A stretch of 64,000 nucleotides of DNA from an uncultured Planctomycetota bacterium (GCA_900696465.1 CAADGE010000035.1:124001-188000), one strand, 5' to 3'. Counted from the first letter of the stretch, positions 17,512-26,306 are shown. Translations and numbers: made by a program. Notes: generated by a model from the letters alone, not told the origin.

Positions 17512-17717
17512 TTTACTCGCTGAAGGACCGGCCGGCGCACCAGAGTCAAGAACCACGCTACGATTTCCTTCCACAACTATTATCGCCGCTTGCAGAGGGC
17601 CCTGCCTGCATCGGCGTTAGACTTCTTCAAAGTGGGCTCTGTGCCCCTGAAATAAAAGATAAATAATATCTGTAAATTATGGGACTTTATATCTCCGTTG
17701 CGATGGCTGATGGGTGT

Positions 17718-17733
17718 TGTTCCACGTGGAACA
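17718..17733. promoter_or_regulatory. parS: parS centromere site
   Basis: TGTTCCACGTGGAACA is a perfect 16-base palindrome. It matches the conserved bacterial parS consensus (TGTTTCACGTGAAACA) in the variant with CC/GG, which is known from other genera. It lies just upstream of the parB promoter, about 107 bases before parB. Confidence 0.93.
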
Positions 17734-17746
17734 GCAGAATGGCTCG

Positions 17747-17775
17747 TTGTCTGATCTTTGAGTATGGCTTAAAAT
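17747..17775 (+). promoter_or_regulatory. Candidate parB promoter
   Basis: TTGTCT (17747-17752), a 17-base spacer and TAAAAT (17770-17775), about 64 bases before the parB start. parS ends 13 bases upstream of the -35, so ParB spreading could repress the promoter. Confidence 0.6.
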
Positions 17776-17839
17776 CGTCCCGGAATAAGTCTTCGCTGTT
17801 GCCAGATGGTTTGCTACTGAACGATTCACGGAGGAATGC

Positions 17840-18775
17840 ATGTCAAAGGAAGTCAGGCGGCTTGGACGAGGTATTGCGTCGCTGGTTTCTACCGAGTTGA
17901 CAGAGCCATCTTCTCCGAGCGTAGTTAGTTCCGCTCGTGATGAGGCACTGCCACAGGCGAGGGCGACTACTCAGTCGCGCTTTGCAGTCATCCCCATTTC
18001 CAGTGTACGCACGAATCCTGCTCAGCCGCGCAGAGAGTTCGACGAAGCGGCACTTCAGGCACTGGCGGATTCGCTGAAGAGCAGAGGTGCGATCCAGCCA
18101 ATTGCCGTGCGACCGGCAGAAGGCGGCTACGAGCTGCTGGCAGGGGAAAGGCGGTTGCGCGCAGCCGCGATCGCCGGACTTGACAGTCTTCCAGCTGTCA
18201 TTCGTCCGGCGAAGGATGAGGACCTGCTCGAACTTGCACTGGTCGAGAACATTCAGCGCGAGAATCTCAATCCTGTCGAAAAAGCCCAGGCATACAAGAA
18301 TCTGCACGTTCGCTACGGCCTGTCGCATGACGAGATCGGAAAGCGCATGGGAGAAGATCGTGCGACAGTTGCTAACTATATACGATTACTTGACTTACAT
18401 GACGATATCCTCGCATTGCTTGCCGGAGGCAGTCTGGGTGCAGGGCACGCCAAGGCACTCCTGGCTATTACTGATAAAAAGAGTCAATTGTCTCTTGCAC
18501 AGAAAATTGTAAGCGAGGAATGGTCGGTGCGTCAGGTTGAGACCGCCGTCGCGCAGCTTCGAAAGGATGGAGAATCTGCAAGAGCGATCGAGGCAAAACC
18601 GGCCCGACCGGCGGTAAGCGACATGGAACAACGTCTATCGCAGGCCGTTGGCTCCCGCGTGCGAATCAAGGAGGGGCGTCGTCGGCACAGCGGCAGGATC
18701 ACGATAGAATACTACACGCTTGATGACTTCGACCGAATTGTCGCACTATTCGGCGTCGTTCGGGAGCCCGCCTGA
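17840..18775 (+). CDS. parB: Chromosome partitioning protein ParB
   Basis: 311 residues. The N-terminal ParB/CTPase domain contains TNPAQPRREFDE, ELLAGERRLRAA and LVENIQRENLNPVEKAQAY. The helix-turn-helix region that binds parS follows (LSHDEIGKRMGEDRATVANY), then GAGHAKALL and a C-terminal dimerisation region. It binds parS, slides as a CTP clamp, and loads SMC. GGAGGA five bases before the ATG fixes the start. No parA adjoins it: the upstream genes are on the opposite strand. The central part (about 18.34-18.52 kb) is noticeably richer in A/T than neighbouring genes. Confidence 0.96.
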   Translation: MSKEVRRLGRGIASLVSTELTEPSSPSVVSSARDEALPQARATTQSRFAVIPISSVRTNPAQPRREFDEAALQALADSLKSRGAIQPIAVRPAEGGYELLAGERRLRAAAIAGLDSLPAVIRPAKDEDLLELALVENIQRENLNPVEKAQAYKNLHVRYGLSHDEIGKRMGEDRATVANYIRLLDLHDDILALLAGGSLGAGHAKALLAITDKKSQLSLAQKIVSEEWSVRQVETAVAQLRKDGESARAIEAKPARPAVSDMEQRLSQAVGSRVRIKEGRRRHSGRITIEYYTLDDFDRIVALFGVVREPA

Positions 18776-18820
18776 ATCGCGTCCTGAAGTTCGTTCGTCG
18801 ATTGCCGGGAGTATTCCGCA

Positions 18821-19576
18821 TTGAAGGTTGCAACCGATTCTCAACTGACCGCCGCACCCATTCGACAGGGCGGGTTCTGGGGTCACCTTCTTGTCTCGGC
18901 GTCTGCATGTCTGCTGACCGTTTCGATTCTGGGTTCCGCGGTCATTCTCGCCTACAAGGGCTATCGTCGTCACGAATTGAAGACCAAGGTGCGAAGCTTC
19001 ATCGCCTCGCTGGAAAATCGTACGCCGGATGAACTCGCCGAGCGCATCGAAGAACTCAGGCAGCGTCCGAAGGTGGCGCAACATGTACTGCCCGAGCTGC
19101 GAAACACGCTCGCGGCGGCGCGATCGGAGAATCAGCTTCGCGCCGCGATCGAGGTCTCGCGGGCTTTCGTCTCGCACAGCAGCATCCAGCGCGCCCTGCT
19201 TGAACTTCGCCGCGATCCACGTGAGACGGTTGCGGCAGCCGCAGTTTCGGTGCTCGCTGATCTGGAGCCGCCGGAAAAGGCCGCCGAGGCGCTGGGGCAA
19301 TGTCTCGAAGGGGTGGACGTCGGCGAAATATCCGATGCCGCCATTGATGAAATCTGTGCGGGTCTGCTCAAGCTCGGCGGGCCGGGTCTCGAAGTGATGC
19401 AGCATCATGTAGGGCGATTGAGCGAGGATCGCCGAATCTGGATTGTTGGATACGTCGACGCCGTCGGCGGGCCGTATCGTCGTGCATGGCTGGATATGTT
19501 GCAGCGCGATCCGGATCCGCGTGTGTCGGCTGCAGCGCAGGCAGCACAGGATGTGCGGACCGTGGACGCGAGATAG
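18821..19576 (+). CDS. Membrane-anchored helical-repeat protein, unknown function
   Basis: 251 residues from a TTG start 45 bases after parB, with GGGAG upstream. One membrane helix (LVSASACLLTVSILGSAVIL) is followed by a long alpha-helical domain. Repeated Leu/Ala patterns there, such as RETVAAAAVSVLADLEPPEK and later DPRVSAAAQAAQD, suggest HEAT-like repeats. The domain topology is unknown. Position and spacing suggest co-transcription with parB. Confidence 0.7.
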   Translation: MKVATDSQLTAAPIRQGGFWGHLLVSASACLLTVSILGSAVILAYKGYRRHELKTKVRSFIASLENRTPDELAERIEELRQRPKVAQHVLPELRNTLAAARSENQLRAAIEVSRAFVSHSSIQRALLELRRDPRETVAAAAVSVLADLEPPEKAAEALGQCLEGVDVGEISDAAIDEICAGLLKLGGPGLEVMQHHVGRLSEDRRIWIVGYVDAVGGPYRRAWLDMLQRDPDPRVSAAAQAAQDVRTVDAR

Positions 19577-19676
19577 CTTGAAAGATAAGGCAACCGGCCG
19601 CCGTGCGTGCACAGCACCAACGGCATGGATCGCCGTGAATTTCAACAGGACGTAAAGACGGCGGAGCTGGCGGATC

Positions 19677-20399
19677 GTGGACGGCTTTTACTTCTCACTT
19701 CTGGGCAAGTGGTCCTACCTGGGCCTCTTCCTCGTCCTGCTCGCGGCCGGCATGGGCGTACCGCTGCCGGAAGATATCCCGTTGCTCGCTGCCGGCTGGC
19801 TGGTGCATCGCGGCCAGGCCGATCTGTACCTGATGATTCTCACCGGCCTGATCGGCGTCATGGTGGGGGATTCGATCATCTTCTCAGCAGGCCGCCGCTA
19901 TGGCGCGCACATCGTAGAACATCGATGGCTCCGAAGGATCGCCAAGCCCTGGCTCCTTGAAAAAGCCCGGCAGAAATATGAAAAGCACGGCGCGAAGATT
20001 CTGTTCGCCGCGCGCTTCATGCCCGGCCTGCGGGCGGTGCTGTTTCTCACGGCGGGAATCTGTCGCGTTCCGTTCTGGAAGTTCTTCGTGATTGACGGCT
20101 TCGCGGCCCTGATCTCCGTACCGGTCTGGGTCGTCGTCGGTTACAAGTTCAGCGACTACATCCACGAGATTGTCGGCGGCACACGCACCGCCACGATTGT
20201 GATCGCCTCCGTCTTTATCGCCGGGCTGATCGGCTGGGGCTGCTGGGAGTACTACCGGCATATTCGAAAAAAGAATCGTGAGGCCCTGGATGCAAAAAAA
20301 GTGCTGGAAGAAGTTGTACGGACAGCCCCGCTGCTGACGGATACCAGGCCACGGACAGAGCAGCGGGAGACGGCTGCGACGGCTGTTTCGGACGAATAA
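19677..20399 (+). CDS. DedA-family membrane protein
   Basis: 240 residues from a GTG start with GGAG upstream. It shows the DedA/SNARE-associated signature: GVPLPEDIPLLAAGWL near the N-terminus, GDSIIFSAGRRYG, and FAARFMPGLRAVLFLTAG, with the conserved Arg and Pro in the re-entrant region. Several membrane helices and a charged C-terminal tail follow. DedA proteins are linked to undecaprenyl-phosphate and lipid flipping and to membrane homeostasis. The exact substrate is unknown. Confidence 0.9.
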   Translation: MDGFYFSLLGKWSYLGLFLVLLAAGMGVPLPEDIPLLAAGWLVHRGQADLYLMILTGLIGVMVGDSIIFSAGRRYGAHIVEHRWLRRIAKPWLLEKARQKYEKHGAKILFAARFMPGLRAVLFLTAGICRVPFWKFFVIDGFAALISVPVWVVVGYKFSDYIHEIVGGTRTATIVIASVFIAGLIGWGCWEYYRHIRKKNREALDAKKVLEEVVRTAPLLTDTRPRTEQRETAATAVSDE

Positions 20400-20658
20400 C
20401 ACCAGTCCGACTTTTCATGGCCTGGAAACATCAAGCCCCATCGTTCGGCTCGTAAGTTATTGCAAATAATATCCTTGTGTTCAGACGTGCGTATCGCTTT
20501 CTCCCCTTGATCTGATGTTTGACGGGATGCATTTTCAATTTGCCCGTCAGGGTGCGGCGGGCAATGACCAGTGCGTTTGGTGATTTGCCAACTCCATGAA
20601 AAGGAGGTAAACTTCGGGGCTCGCCTCTGATCGAGGAGAGCTTGTCGGAGTACGACCC
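20400..20658 (+). promoter_or_regulatory. Leader region of rpmI-rplT
   Basis: About 260 bases without a normal gene; infC, usually upstream of rpmI, is absent. It holds an AT-rich patch (20456-20475, possible promoter), an imperfect GACGGG...CCCGTC hairpin (about 20520-20550), and at 20596-20610 a four-codon open frame ATG AAA AGG AGG TAA whose own codons form a perfect Shine-Dalgarno. L20 autoregulation via leader RNA is known in other bacteria; whether this leader does so is inference. Confidence 0.4.
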
Positions 20659-20856
20659 ATGCCCAAGATGAAAACCCATAAGGGCTCGGCCAAGCGCATG
20701 CGCGTCACGGCCAGCGGAAAGATCAAGTACAAGAAAAGCAATGCCGGCCACCTCATGAGCGGTAAGTCCGGCAATCGGAAGCGCAAGCTGCGTCAGCCGG
20801 GGATCCTGGCCAACAAGCCGCTGACGCGCAAGACGCGCCGCGCCGTACAGGAGTAA
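20659..20856 (+). CDS. rpmI: 50S ribosomal protein L35
   Basis: 65 residues, the standard L35 length. It begins [20 protein letters not shown] and has the basic segment [16 protein letters not shown] lies nine bases upstream. rplT follows after four bases, the usual pair. Confidence 0.97.
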   Translation: MPKMKTHKGSAKRMRVTASGKIKYKKSNAGHLMSGKSGNRKRKLRQPGILANKPLTRKTRRAVQE

Positions 20857-20860
20857 TCTC

Positions 20861-21226
20861 ATGCCACGCACCAAGACGCACGTCGCGCATCACAAGAAGG
20901 TCAAGCGGACGCTCAAGGCCGCCAAGGGTTATTACGGCGCGCGCAGCAAGCTCCTGCGGTCGGCGCGTGATACGGTCGTTCGCGCTGGTGTCTATTCCTA
21001 TCGCGACCGCCGCGCGCGAAAGCGCGACTTCCGCTCGCTCTGGATCACGCGAATCACCGCCGCCTGCCGGGCGAGAGGTTTCTCGTACAACCGTTTCATC
21101 AACGGCCTGAAGCGCGCCTGCGTCGATCTGAATCGCAAGATGCTCAGCGAACTGGCGATTCATGACGCCGCGGCGTTCGATCTGCTTGTCGAGCTTGCCC
21201 GCAGCAAATTGCAGAAGGCCGCGTAG
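20861..21226 (+). CDS. rplT: 50S ribosomal protein L20
   Basis: 121 residues, typical of L20. It begins MPRTKTHVAHHKKVKRTLKA and contains RDRRARKRDFRSLWITRI and YNRFINGLKRA. L20 is needed for early 50S assembly and in many bacteria represses its own operon. It is translationally coupled in position to rpmI. Confidence 0.97.
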   Translation: MPRTKTHVAHHKKVKRTLKAAKGYYGARSKLLRSARDTVVRAGVYSYRDRRARKRDFRSLWITRITAACRARGFSYNRFINGLKRACVDLNRKMLSELAIHDAAAFDLLVELARSKLQKAA

Positions 21227-21326
21227 CACTCTTCAACTGAATCATCCGGCTGTGCAGGCCGCACTCGCCAAAGAGAAGGCATACGGGCGAGACGCGCGGA
21301 CTCCGCGTTCAGAATGACCAACAGGA

Positions 21327-22955
21327 TCAGGCACCGCCCTCGCGCGAGGCCAGCGGCGGAAGGGTGACCGTGCGCACCGATAGGATCGGCGGCGACGCAC
21401 GGCGAAGCTCATCGAGCACGGCGTCCGGCAACCCCCCGTCGATCTTGAGCAGCATTAGCGCGGTCTTTGCCCTGCGGGAAAGCGTCATGTCCGCAACGTT
21501 GATGTGGTGATTGCCCAGCAGCGTACCGACCAGGCCGATCACGCCGGGCCGATCGTCGTTGAAGATCAGCACCAGGAGCCCCTCGGGGACGACTTCCATC
21601 CGATAGCCGTCGATGGCGAGAATGCGCGGCTGTCCGTCGAGAAACACGGCGCCCTCGATGCTGTGTGATTCAACCCCGCGATGGATGGTCAGCGTGACCA
21701 CCTCGTAATAATCGCGTCGGGCGGTCAGGCCCGCATGATGCACGACGATCCCGCGTTCGCGGGCGAAGTCGGCGGCGTTCACCAGGTTGAGCCGGCCTTC
21801 GATGTGCGGGCTCATCAGCTCGACGACGGCCTGCAGGGCCAGCGTGGGGCACAGCGCGGTCATGGATTCGGCGCCCTGCGTGGTCAGCTCGATTCGGTCG
21901 ATGCCGGCGGCGCCGTGCGGCGAGAGAATGGCGCTCATCCGCGCCGTCAGATCAAGATACGCACGGTCGCGGTCGGTCAGATGCGCGGGAAGCCCGGCGA
22001 CGTTGACCGCGCCGCGAATGACGCCCGAGCAGAGATAATCCAGCAGCGATTCGACTGCCTCGGTGGAGACGGCCGTCTGGGCCTCTTCCGTCGAAGCGCC
22101 CAGGTGCGGCGAGAGAATGATGTTCTTTGCGGACAGGAGCGGTGAACCGACCGGCGGCTCGTTCTCGAACACGTCGATGGCCGCAGCGGCGAGCCGGCCG
22201 CTGTTCAGCGCGTCGGCGAGGGCGGCTTCGTCGATCAGAGCGCCGCGGGCACAATTGATCAGCACGGCACTGGGCTTCATCCGATCCAACTGCGGCCTGC
22301 CGATCATGCGCTTGCTGTCAGGAGTCATCGAGGCGTGGAGCGTCAAGACGTCGATCTGCGAAAGCAGCGTCATGAGGTCTTTGACCAGCCGCACATGACC
22401 ATCGAGCGCTGATTCACCCGAAAGCAGCGGGTCGAATGCGATCACGTTCATCTTCAGGCCGAGGGCGCGCTCGGCGACGGCCCGGCCGACGCGTCCCAGT
22501 CCGACGATGCCAAGCGTCTTGCCGGCCAGTTGATGACCGACGAAGGCCTTGCGATCCCACTTTCCGTCGACCACATGGGCGTGGGCCTGCGGCAATCGTC
22601 GCATGGCGGCGAGCATCAGGGCGACGGCCTGTTCCGCAGTGGAGACGGTGTTGGCATCCGGCGTGTTGATGACGAGGACGCCGGCGGCAGTCGCAGCGGG
22701 GACGTCCACATTGTCTACGCCGACGCCGGCGCGAGCGATGACGCGAAGCTTGCCCGGCGCGGCGAGCATGTCCCGCGTGACCTTGACGCCGGAGCGAATG
22801 ATCATGCCGTCGTAATCGCCGACCGTCTTCGCAAGCTGATCGGGCGGCAGGCCGGTGCGAACCTCGACCTCGATGCCGGGGCGCGCGCGAAGCATCGACA
22901 ATCCTTCTTCGGCGATCTGGTCGGCAACAAGAATTCGCAACATGGGCATTGTCAT
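21327..22955 (-). CDS. serA: D-3-phosphoglycerate dehydrogenase, long ACT-containing form
   Basis: About 542 residues; three closely spaced ATGs (22955, 22949, 22943) are possible starts. The substrate- and NAD-binding domains carry GIVGLGRVGRAVAERALG and the catalytic HLGASTEEAQ. A ~130-residue intervening (allosteric-substrate-binding) domain follows. The protein ends in an ACT domain (LIFNDDRPGVIGLVGTLLG, then HHINVADMTLSRR). This is the long PGDH type found in actinobacteria, Bacillus and animals. It catalyses the first step of serine synthesis, with likely feedback control by serine through ACT. A second, different PGDH gene lies immediately upstream on the same strand. Confidence 0.94.
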   Translation of the reverse strand: MTMPMLRILVADQIAEEGLSMLRARPGIEVEVRTGLPPDQLAKTVGDYDGMIIRSGVKVTRDMLAAPGKLRVIARAGVGVDNVDVPAATAAGVLVINTPDANTVSTAEQAVALMLAAMRRLPQAHAHVVDGKWDRKAFVGHQLAGKTLGIVGLGRVGRAVAERALGLKMNVIAFDPLLSGESALDGHVRLVKDLMTLLSQIDVLTLHASMTPDSKRMIGRPQLDRMKPSAVLINCARGALIDEAALADALNSGRLAAAAIDVFENEPPVGSPLLSAKNIILSPHLGASTEEAQTAVSTEAVESLLDYLCSGVIRGAVNVAGLPAHLTDRDRAYLDLTARMSAILSPHGAAGIDRIELTTQGAESMTALCPTLALQAVVELMSPHIEGRLNLVNAADFARERGIVVHHAGLTARRDYYEVVTLTIHRGVESHSIEGAVFLDGQPRILAIDGYRMEVVPEGLLVLIFNDDRPGVIGLVGTLLGNHHINVADMTLSRRAKTALMLLKIDGGLPDAVLDELRRASPPILSVRTVTLPPLASREGGA

Positions 22956-22997
22956 TCGGATGGACAAGCCGACGGATTGCAAACCGTCGAACGAATC

Positions 22998-24209
22998 TCA
23001 AGTGATCGGTTTAAGTTCCACCTTGATGATCATGTCCTTCATATCGGTGAGCGAGGCCAGCAACTCCGGTGTGGGTTTCTGATGCAGTCTGATAACCGCA
23101 ACGGCGGCCCGCGCCCCCTGAAAGATCGTGTTGGACATTTCCTCGACGTTGATCTCGGCGCGGCGGAGCATGTCCAGCACGGTCGCCAGGACACCCACCT
23201 TGTCGTAATGGCGGACGACCAGTTGGCAGCAGGCGGGCGACTGCGTTTCGATGTTGACGCAGTTGGGCACCTGTCCGGTTTCCTTGAATGCGCGGCAGAT
23301 TCGGACCGTCTCCGCGGCGATGGCCTCCTGGGCCTGATCGGTCGAAGCCCCGATGTGGTGAGCGCCGTAGATCACGCCGCCTGCATCGAGGATGTCCGCG
23401 CGATACTCGGCCGTCGCCGTCTCTGGTTCCGATGGAAAAACATCCAAGCCAACGCGCAGGTCCTTCTCGCGCACCGCCCGGGCCAGCGCGGCGTAATCGA
23501 GCACATCGGCGCGGGCCGTGTTGATGACGTAGCTGCCGGGGCGAAGACGATCGAGCACATCGGCGCTGATGAGTCCTTTCGTTTCCGGAGCGGCCGCAAG
23601 ATGGATGCTGAGGATATCGCACACCGCTGCCACCTCGGCGGCATTGGCCAGCCGCGTGACGCCCAGTTCTTCGGCCTGCGTGTCGGTCAGGGATCGGCTC
23701 CAGGCCACGACGTTCATCTCGAATGCGTGGGCCCGGGTTACGACGGCCTGCCCGATCTGTCCCATTCCGACGATTCCGATGGTGCGGCCCTTGAGCCCGC
23801 GGGCCTTGGCGTATTCCTTTTTATTCCATTTGCCGTTGCGCAGATCGAGCGTGTTGTCGACCACGCGCCGATCCAGCGCGAGGATGAGTGCGAAGGTCAG
23901 TTCGGCGACGGCGACGGCGTTCTTGCCGGGACAGTTGGAGACAAAAATGCCGCGGCGCGAGGCGGCGGCGACATCGATGGTGTTGTAGCCCGCTCCGGCT
24001 CGTACGATCAGCCCAAGCTGGCTCGATGCGTCGATCATGTCGGCGGTGACTTTGGTGCCGCGGACGACCAGCACCTGGCAGGCGCTGTAGACGATGGCCT
24101 CGCGCAGGTCGTCGCCTTTGAGGTTCGGCTCGTGGGTAATCTCGAAGCCGGCGGCCCGGAGACCGTCGACGCCGGATGCCTCAAAACTGTCCGCGATGAG
24201 GAGCTTCAT
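22998..24209 (-). CDS. Second D-3-phosphoglycerate dehydrogenase-like protein, short ACT form
   Basis: 403 residues, with AGGA nine bases before the ATG. The NAD-binding fold carries GIVGMGQIGQAVVTRAH and the catalytic-site region HHIGASTDQAQEAIA. The C-terminal ~80 residues are ACT-like (VVRHYDKVGVLATVLDML, then RRAEINVEEMSN). It lacks the intervening domain of its neighbour, so it is not a recent duplicate but a distinct subfamily. It could be a second PGDH with different regulation or a related 2-hydroxyacid dehydrogenase. It would be transcribed ahead of the long form, with about 43 bases between them. Metabolic division of labour is unknown. Confidence 0.9.
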   Translation of the reverse strand: MKLLIADSFEASGVDGLRAAGFEITHEPNLKGDDLREAIVYSACQVLVVRGTKVTADMIDASSQLGLIVRAGAGYNTIDVAAASRRGIFVSNCPGKNAVAVAELTFALILALDRRVVDNTLDLRNGKWNKKEYAKARGLKGRTIGIVGMGQIGQAVVTRAHAFEMNVVAWSRSLTDTQAEELGVTRLANAAEVAAVCDILSIHLAAAPETKGLISADVLDRLRPGSYVINTARADVLDYAALARAVREKDLRVGLDVFPSEPETATAEYRADILDAGGVIYGAHHIGASTDQAQEAIAAETVRICRAFKETGQVPNCVNIETQSPACCQLVVRHYDKVGVLATVLDMLRRAEINVEEMSNTIFQGARAAVAVIRLHQKPTPELLASLTDMKDMIIKVELKPIT

Positions 24210-24299
24210 ACCTGGGGTTCCTGTTGAATTCGATTTACATCGGCGCCGAATCTTACCGCACGCTTCGCGGTGCGCGTAGCCGCACACGAAACTGCCGAT

Positions 24300-24791
24300 T
24301 CAGATACCGGAGCCATCGGAGACGTTCTGCGCGAGCGAGGCGATGAGAGATTTACGGAAATGAACAAGTCGTTCGACCTCACCGAAGCCGCAGGCCCGAT
24401 GGGCCACGACGCCGACTTCGTTGTCCGGAATGCTGTCGGACGCCATCTCACGGCAGCCGCGTTCGAGGGACCATTGTTCTGCCGCGGCGACGAGTTTTCG
24501 ACCGATGCCCTGTCGGCGCAGATCGGGATCGACGTACCAGCCCTCGATGTACCCGACCGGTCCGGTCTCGCAGCCGACCGCCGTGGCATGCATGGAGACC
24601 TCGATGAATCCGACGAGTGAGCCGCTTGGTCGAACGGCGACGAAGACAATCTGCTCGGCGAGTCGGGTCATGATGTTGGCGATCTCGCAGACGTGTTCCT
24701 CGGCCGGACAATCGGGCCACAGCGCGCAGCGCAGCCGCAGCCACTCGGGATGATCTCCCGGCTCGGCTTTTCTAATCGTGACCGCCATCAT
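24300..24791 (-). CDS. GNAT acetyltransferase, aminoglycoside 6'-N-acetyltransferase-like
   Basis: 163 residues. The sequence follows the chromosomal AAC(6')-I pattern closely: RLRCALWPDCPAEEH, VGFIEVSMHATAVGCETG, PVGYIEGWYVDPDLRRQG, then IGRKLVAAAEQWSLERG and EMASDSIPDNEVG, ending AHRACGFGEVERLVHFRK. The Q/R-x-x-G-x-A/G-like acetyl-CoA loop is RRQGIG. Members acetylate aminoglycoside 6' amines, but environmental homologues may have other substrates. Two adjacent ATGs (24791, 24788) are possible. It lies between hemW and the dehydrogenases on the same strand. No mobile element is nearby, so it looks chromosomal. Confidence 0.85.
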   Translation of the reverse strand: MMAVTIRKAEPGDHPEWLRLRCALWPDCPAEEHVCEIANIMTRLAEQIVFVAVRPSGSLVGFIEVSMHATAVGCETGPVGYIEGWYVDPDLRRQGIGRKLVAAAEQWSLERGCREMASDSIPDNEVGVVAHRACGFGEVERLVHFRKSLIASLAQNVSDGSGI

Positions 24792-24861
24792 CCGTGCTCC
24801 GTATTCGGTGGGTGCGTCGGACAGCCATGATACCGCACCGACAGTATCCGAGGCGCGCCGG

Positions 24862-26115
24862 CTAGCTGATTCGGCCCACTGCGGAATCATCCAGCAGAAA
24901 GCCCTGCATGACCTCGTTGGCGACCAGCATACCTTGTCGCGTGAGTCGGAATCCATCAGCATCAACCACCAGCAGGCCGAGCCGGGCCAGTCGCGCCAGT
25001 TCCTCGGAAAAAAGCTGCTTCGCGTCGTAACCGGATAATTCGGTGAAGCGACGGTAGCGGACGCCGTCCGTCAGACGCAGCATCTGTACCGCCGTTTCGC
25101 AGGCCCGTGCCAGTGGCGTAAGGCACTCTTCCTCGACGACGAGCGCTTCGGTTGGCGCACAAGAAGCCGCGGACAGATTCAGGACGGATAGTTCGGCGAC
25201 GGGGGCATCGCGGTCGCGCGGCCTCGGTTCAGAGGCGATCGAAAATTCCGCCGTCAGTCGCTCGATGTAACGGCGGACATCCGCGATGTTCTTGCGGCGA
25301 ACTCCTTCGAGGCAGCTCACCGCCGACGGTCCAATGCCGAGGTATTCGCGGTTTTCCCAGTAGATGACATTGGCGCGGCACTGTCGTCCCGCCCGGGCGA
25401 AGTTGCTGACCTCGTAGTGTTCGAATCCCGCAGCGGACAGCAGGTCGATGGTCATCTCGAACATATCGGCTTCCAGCGACTCCTCGCACGGCTGGATGCG
25501 GCCGTCGGCCCGGAGCCGCGTGAGTGACGTGCCCGGCTCGTACATGAGCGAGTAACACGACAGGTGCTGCGTGCCGAGATCAATTGCCCGAGTGAGTGAC
25601 TCGCGCCAGCTTGCGTGCGACTGTCCGGGGATACCGTAGATCAGATCGAGGTTGATGTTATCGAATCCGGCGGCCCGAGCGGCGCGGACGGATTCGGTGA
25701 TGTGTCGCGGATCATGCAGCCGTTCGAGGACGGCCAGCTCATTCGGGTTGAACGACTGCGCGCCGAATGAGATGCGATTAACGCCGTGGCGGCGCAGCAG
25801 ATCCAGCTTTAATTTATCCGTGCTCGATGGATTCGCCTCGACGGTAAACTCCGTGACGCGGCCGGCCCGCGCGGCGACTTCGGTGAGGATGCGGCCCAGG
25901 GCGTCAGCGGGCAGAACGGTCGGGGTGCCGCCTCCGATGAAGATGGTTTCGACCGGGCGACCGGGGTCGCGCAGCGCAAGTTCGCGGAGAATCGCCTCGA
26001 CGAGGCCGTCCACTAGCCCGGGAAGGGTCGGCAGCGAATAGAAATCGCAATAGCCGCACTTGGTCGTGCAGAAGGGCAAGTGAACGTACCAGCCGATGGC
26101 GCGGTCGTCGGGCAT
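24862..26115 (-). CDS. hemW: Radical SAM heme chaperone HemW-like
   Basis: 417 residues. The radical SAM cluster motif CTTKCGYCDFY is at residues 16-23. It is followed by IFIGGGTPTVL, FTVEANPSS, RISFGAQSF, NLDLIYGIPGQSHASW and HLSCYSLMYEPGTSL, all in HemW/HemN order. The C-terminal HemN-type domain includes YDAKQLFSEELARLARLGLL. HemW inserts heme into respiratory enzymes. The single CxxxCxxC and lack of the extra HemN N-terminal motif favour HemW over true coproporphyrinogen oxidase. AGGAGA lies just before the ATG. Confidence 0.92.
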   Translation of the reverse strand: MPDDRAIGWYVHLPFCTTKCGYCDFYSLPTLPGLVDGLVEAILRELALRDPGRPVETIFIGGGTPTVLPADALGRILTEVAARAGRVTEFTVEANPSSTDKLKLDLLRRHGVNRISFGAQSFNPNELAVLERLHDPRHITESVRAARAAGFDNINLDLIYGIPGQSHASWRESLTRAIDLGTQHLSCYSLMYEPGTSLTRLRADGRIQPCEESLEADMFEMTIDLLSAAGFEHYEVSNFARAGRQCRANVIYWENREYLGIGPSAVSCLEGVRRKNIADVRRYIERLTAEFSIASEPRPRDRDAPVAELSVLNLSAASCAPTEALVVEEECLTPLARACETAVQMLRLTDGVRYRRFTELSGYDAKQLFSEELARLARLGLLVVDADGFRLTRQGMLVANEVMQGFLLDDSAVGRIS

Positions 26116-26306
26116 AGAATCTCCTGGGGCCGGCGTTGAGCCGATTGGTGTACCCTATATTACAAGACCTTGCAGCGTCGGCGTGCACGAAAGTCGGGTA
26201 TTGCTTGAATGGCCCCTGCGACAAGGGTACATTGAAGCATCACGGCTTACCGCTGGAATCGCCCGCGATGACCGATCCGCTCGGGGCGAACGCAAGAAGG
26301 ACGAGA

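Noticed and set aside
22965-22985. Hairpin GACGG...CCGTC between the two dehydrogenase genes as a terminator
   Set aside because: The stem is short and no T-run follows on either strand, so it does not look like a real terminator.
22530-24227. Plus-strand frame of about 565 codons opposite the two dehydrogenases
   Set aside because: It spans the junction of two real minus-strand genes and has no motif.
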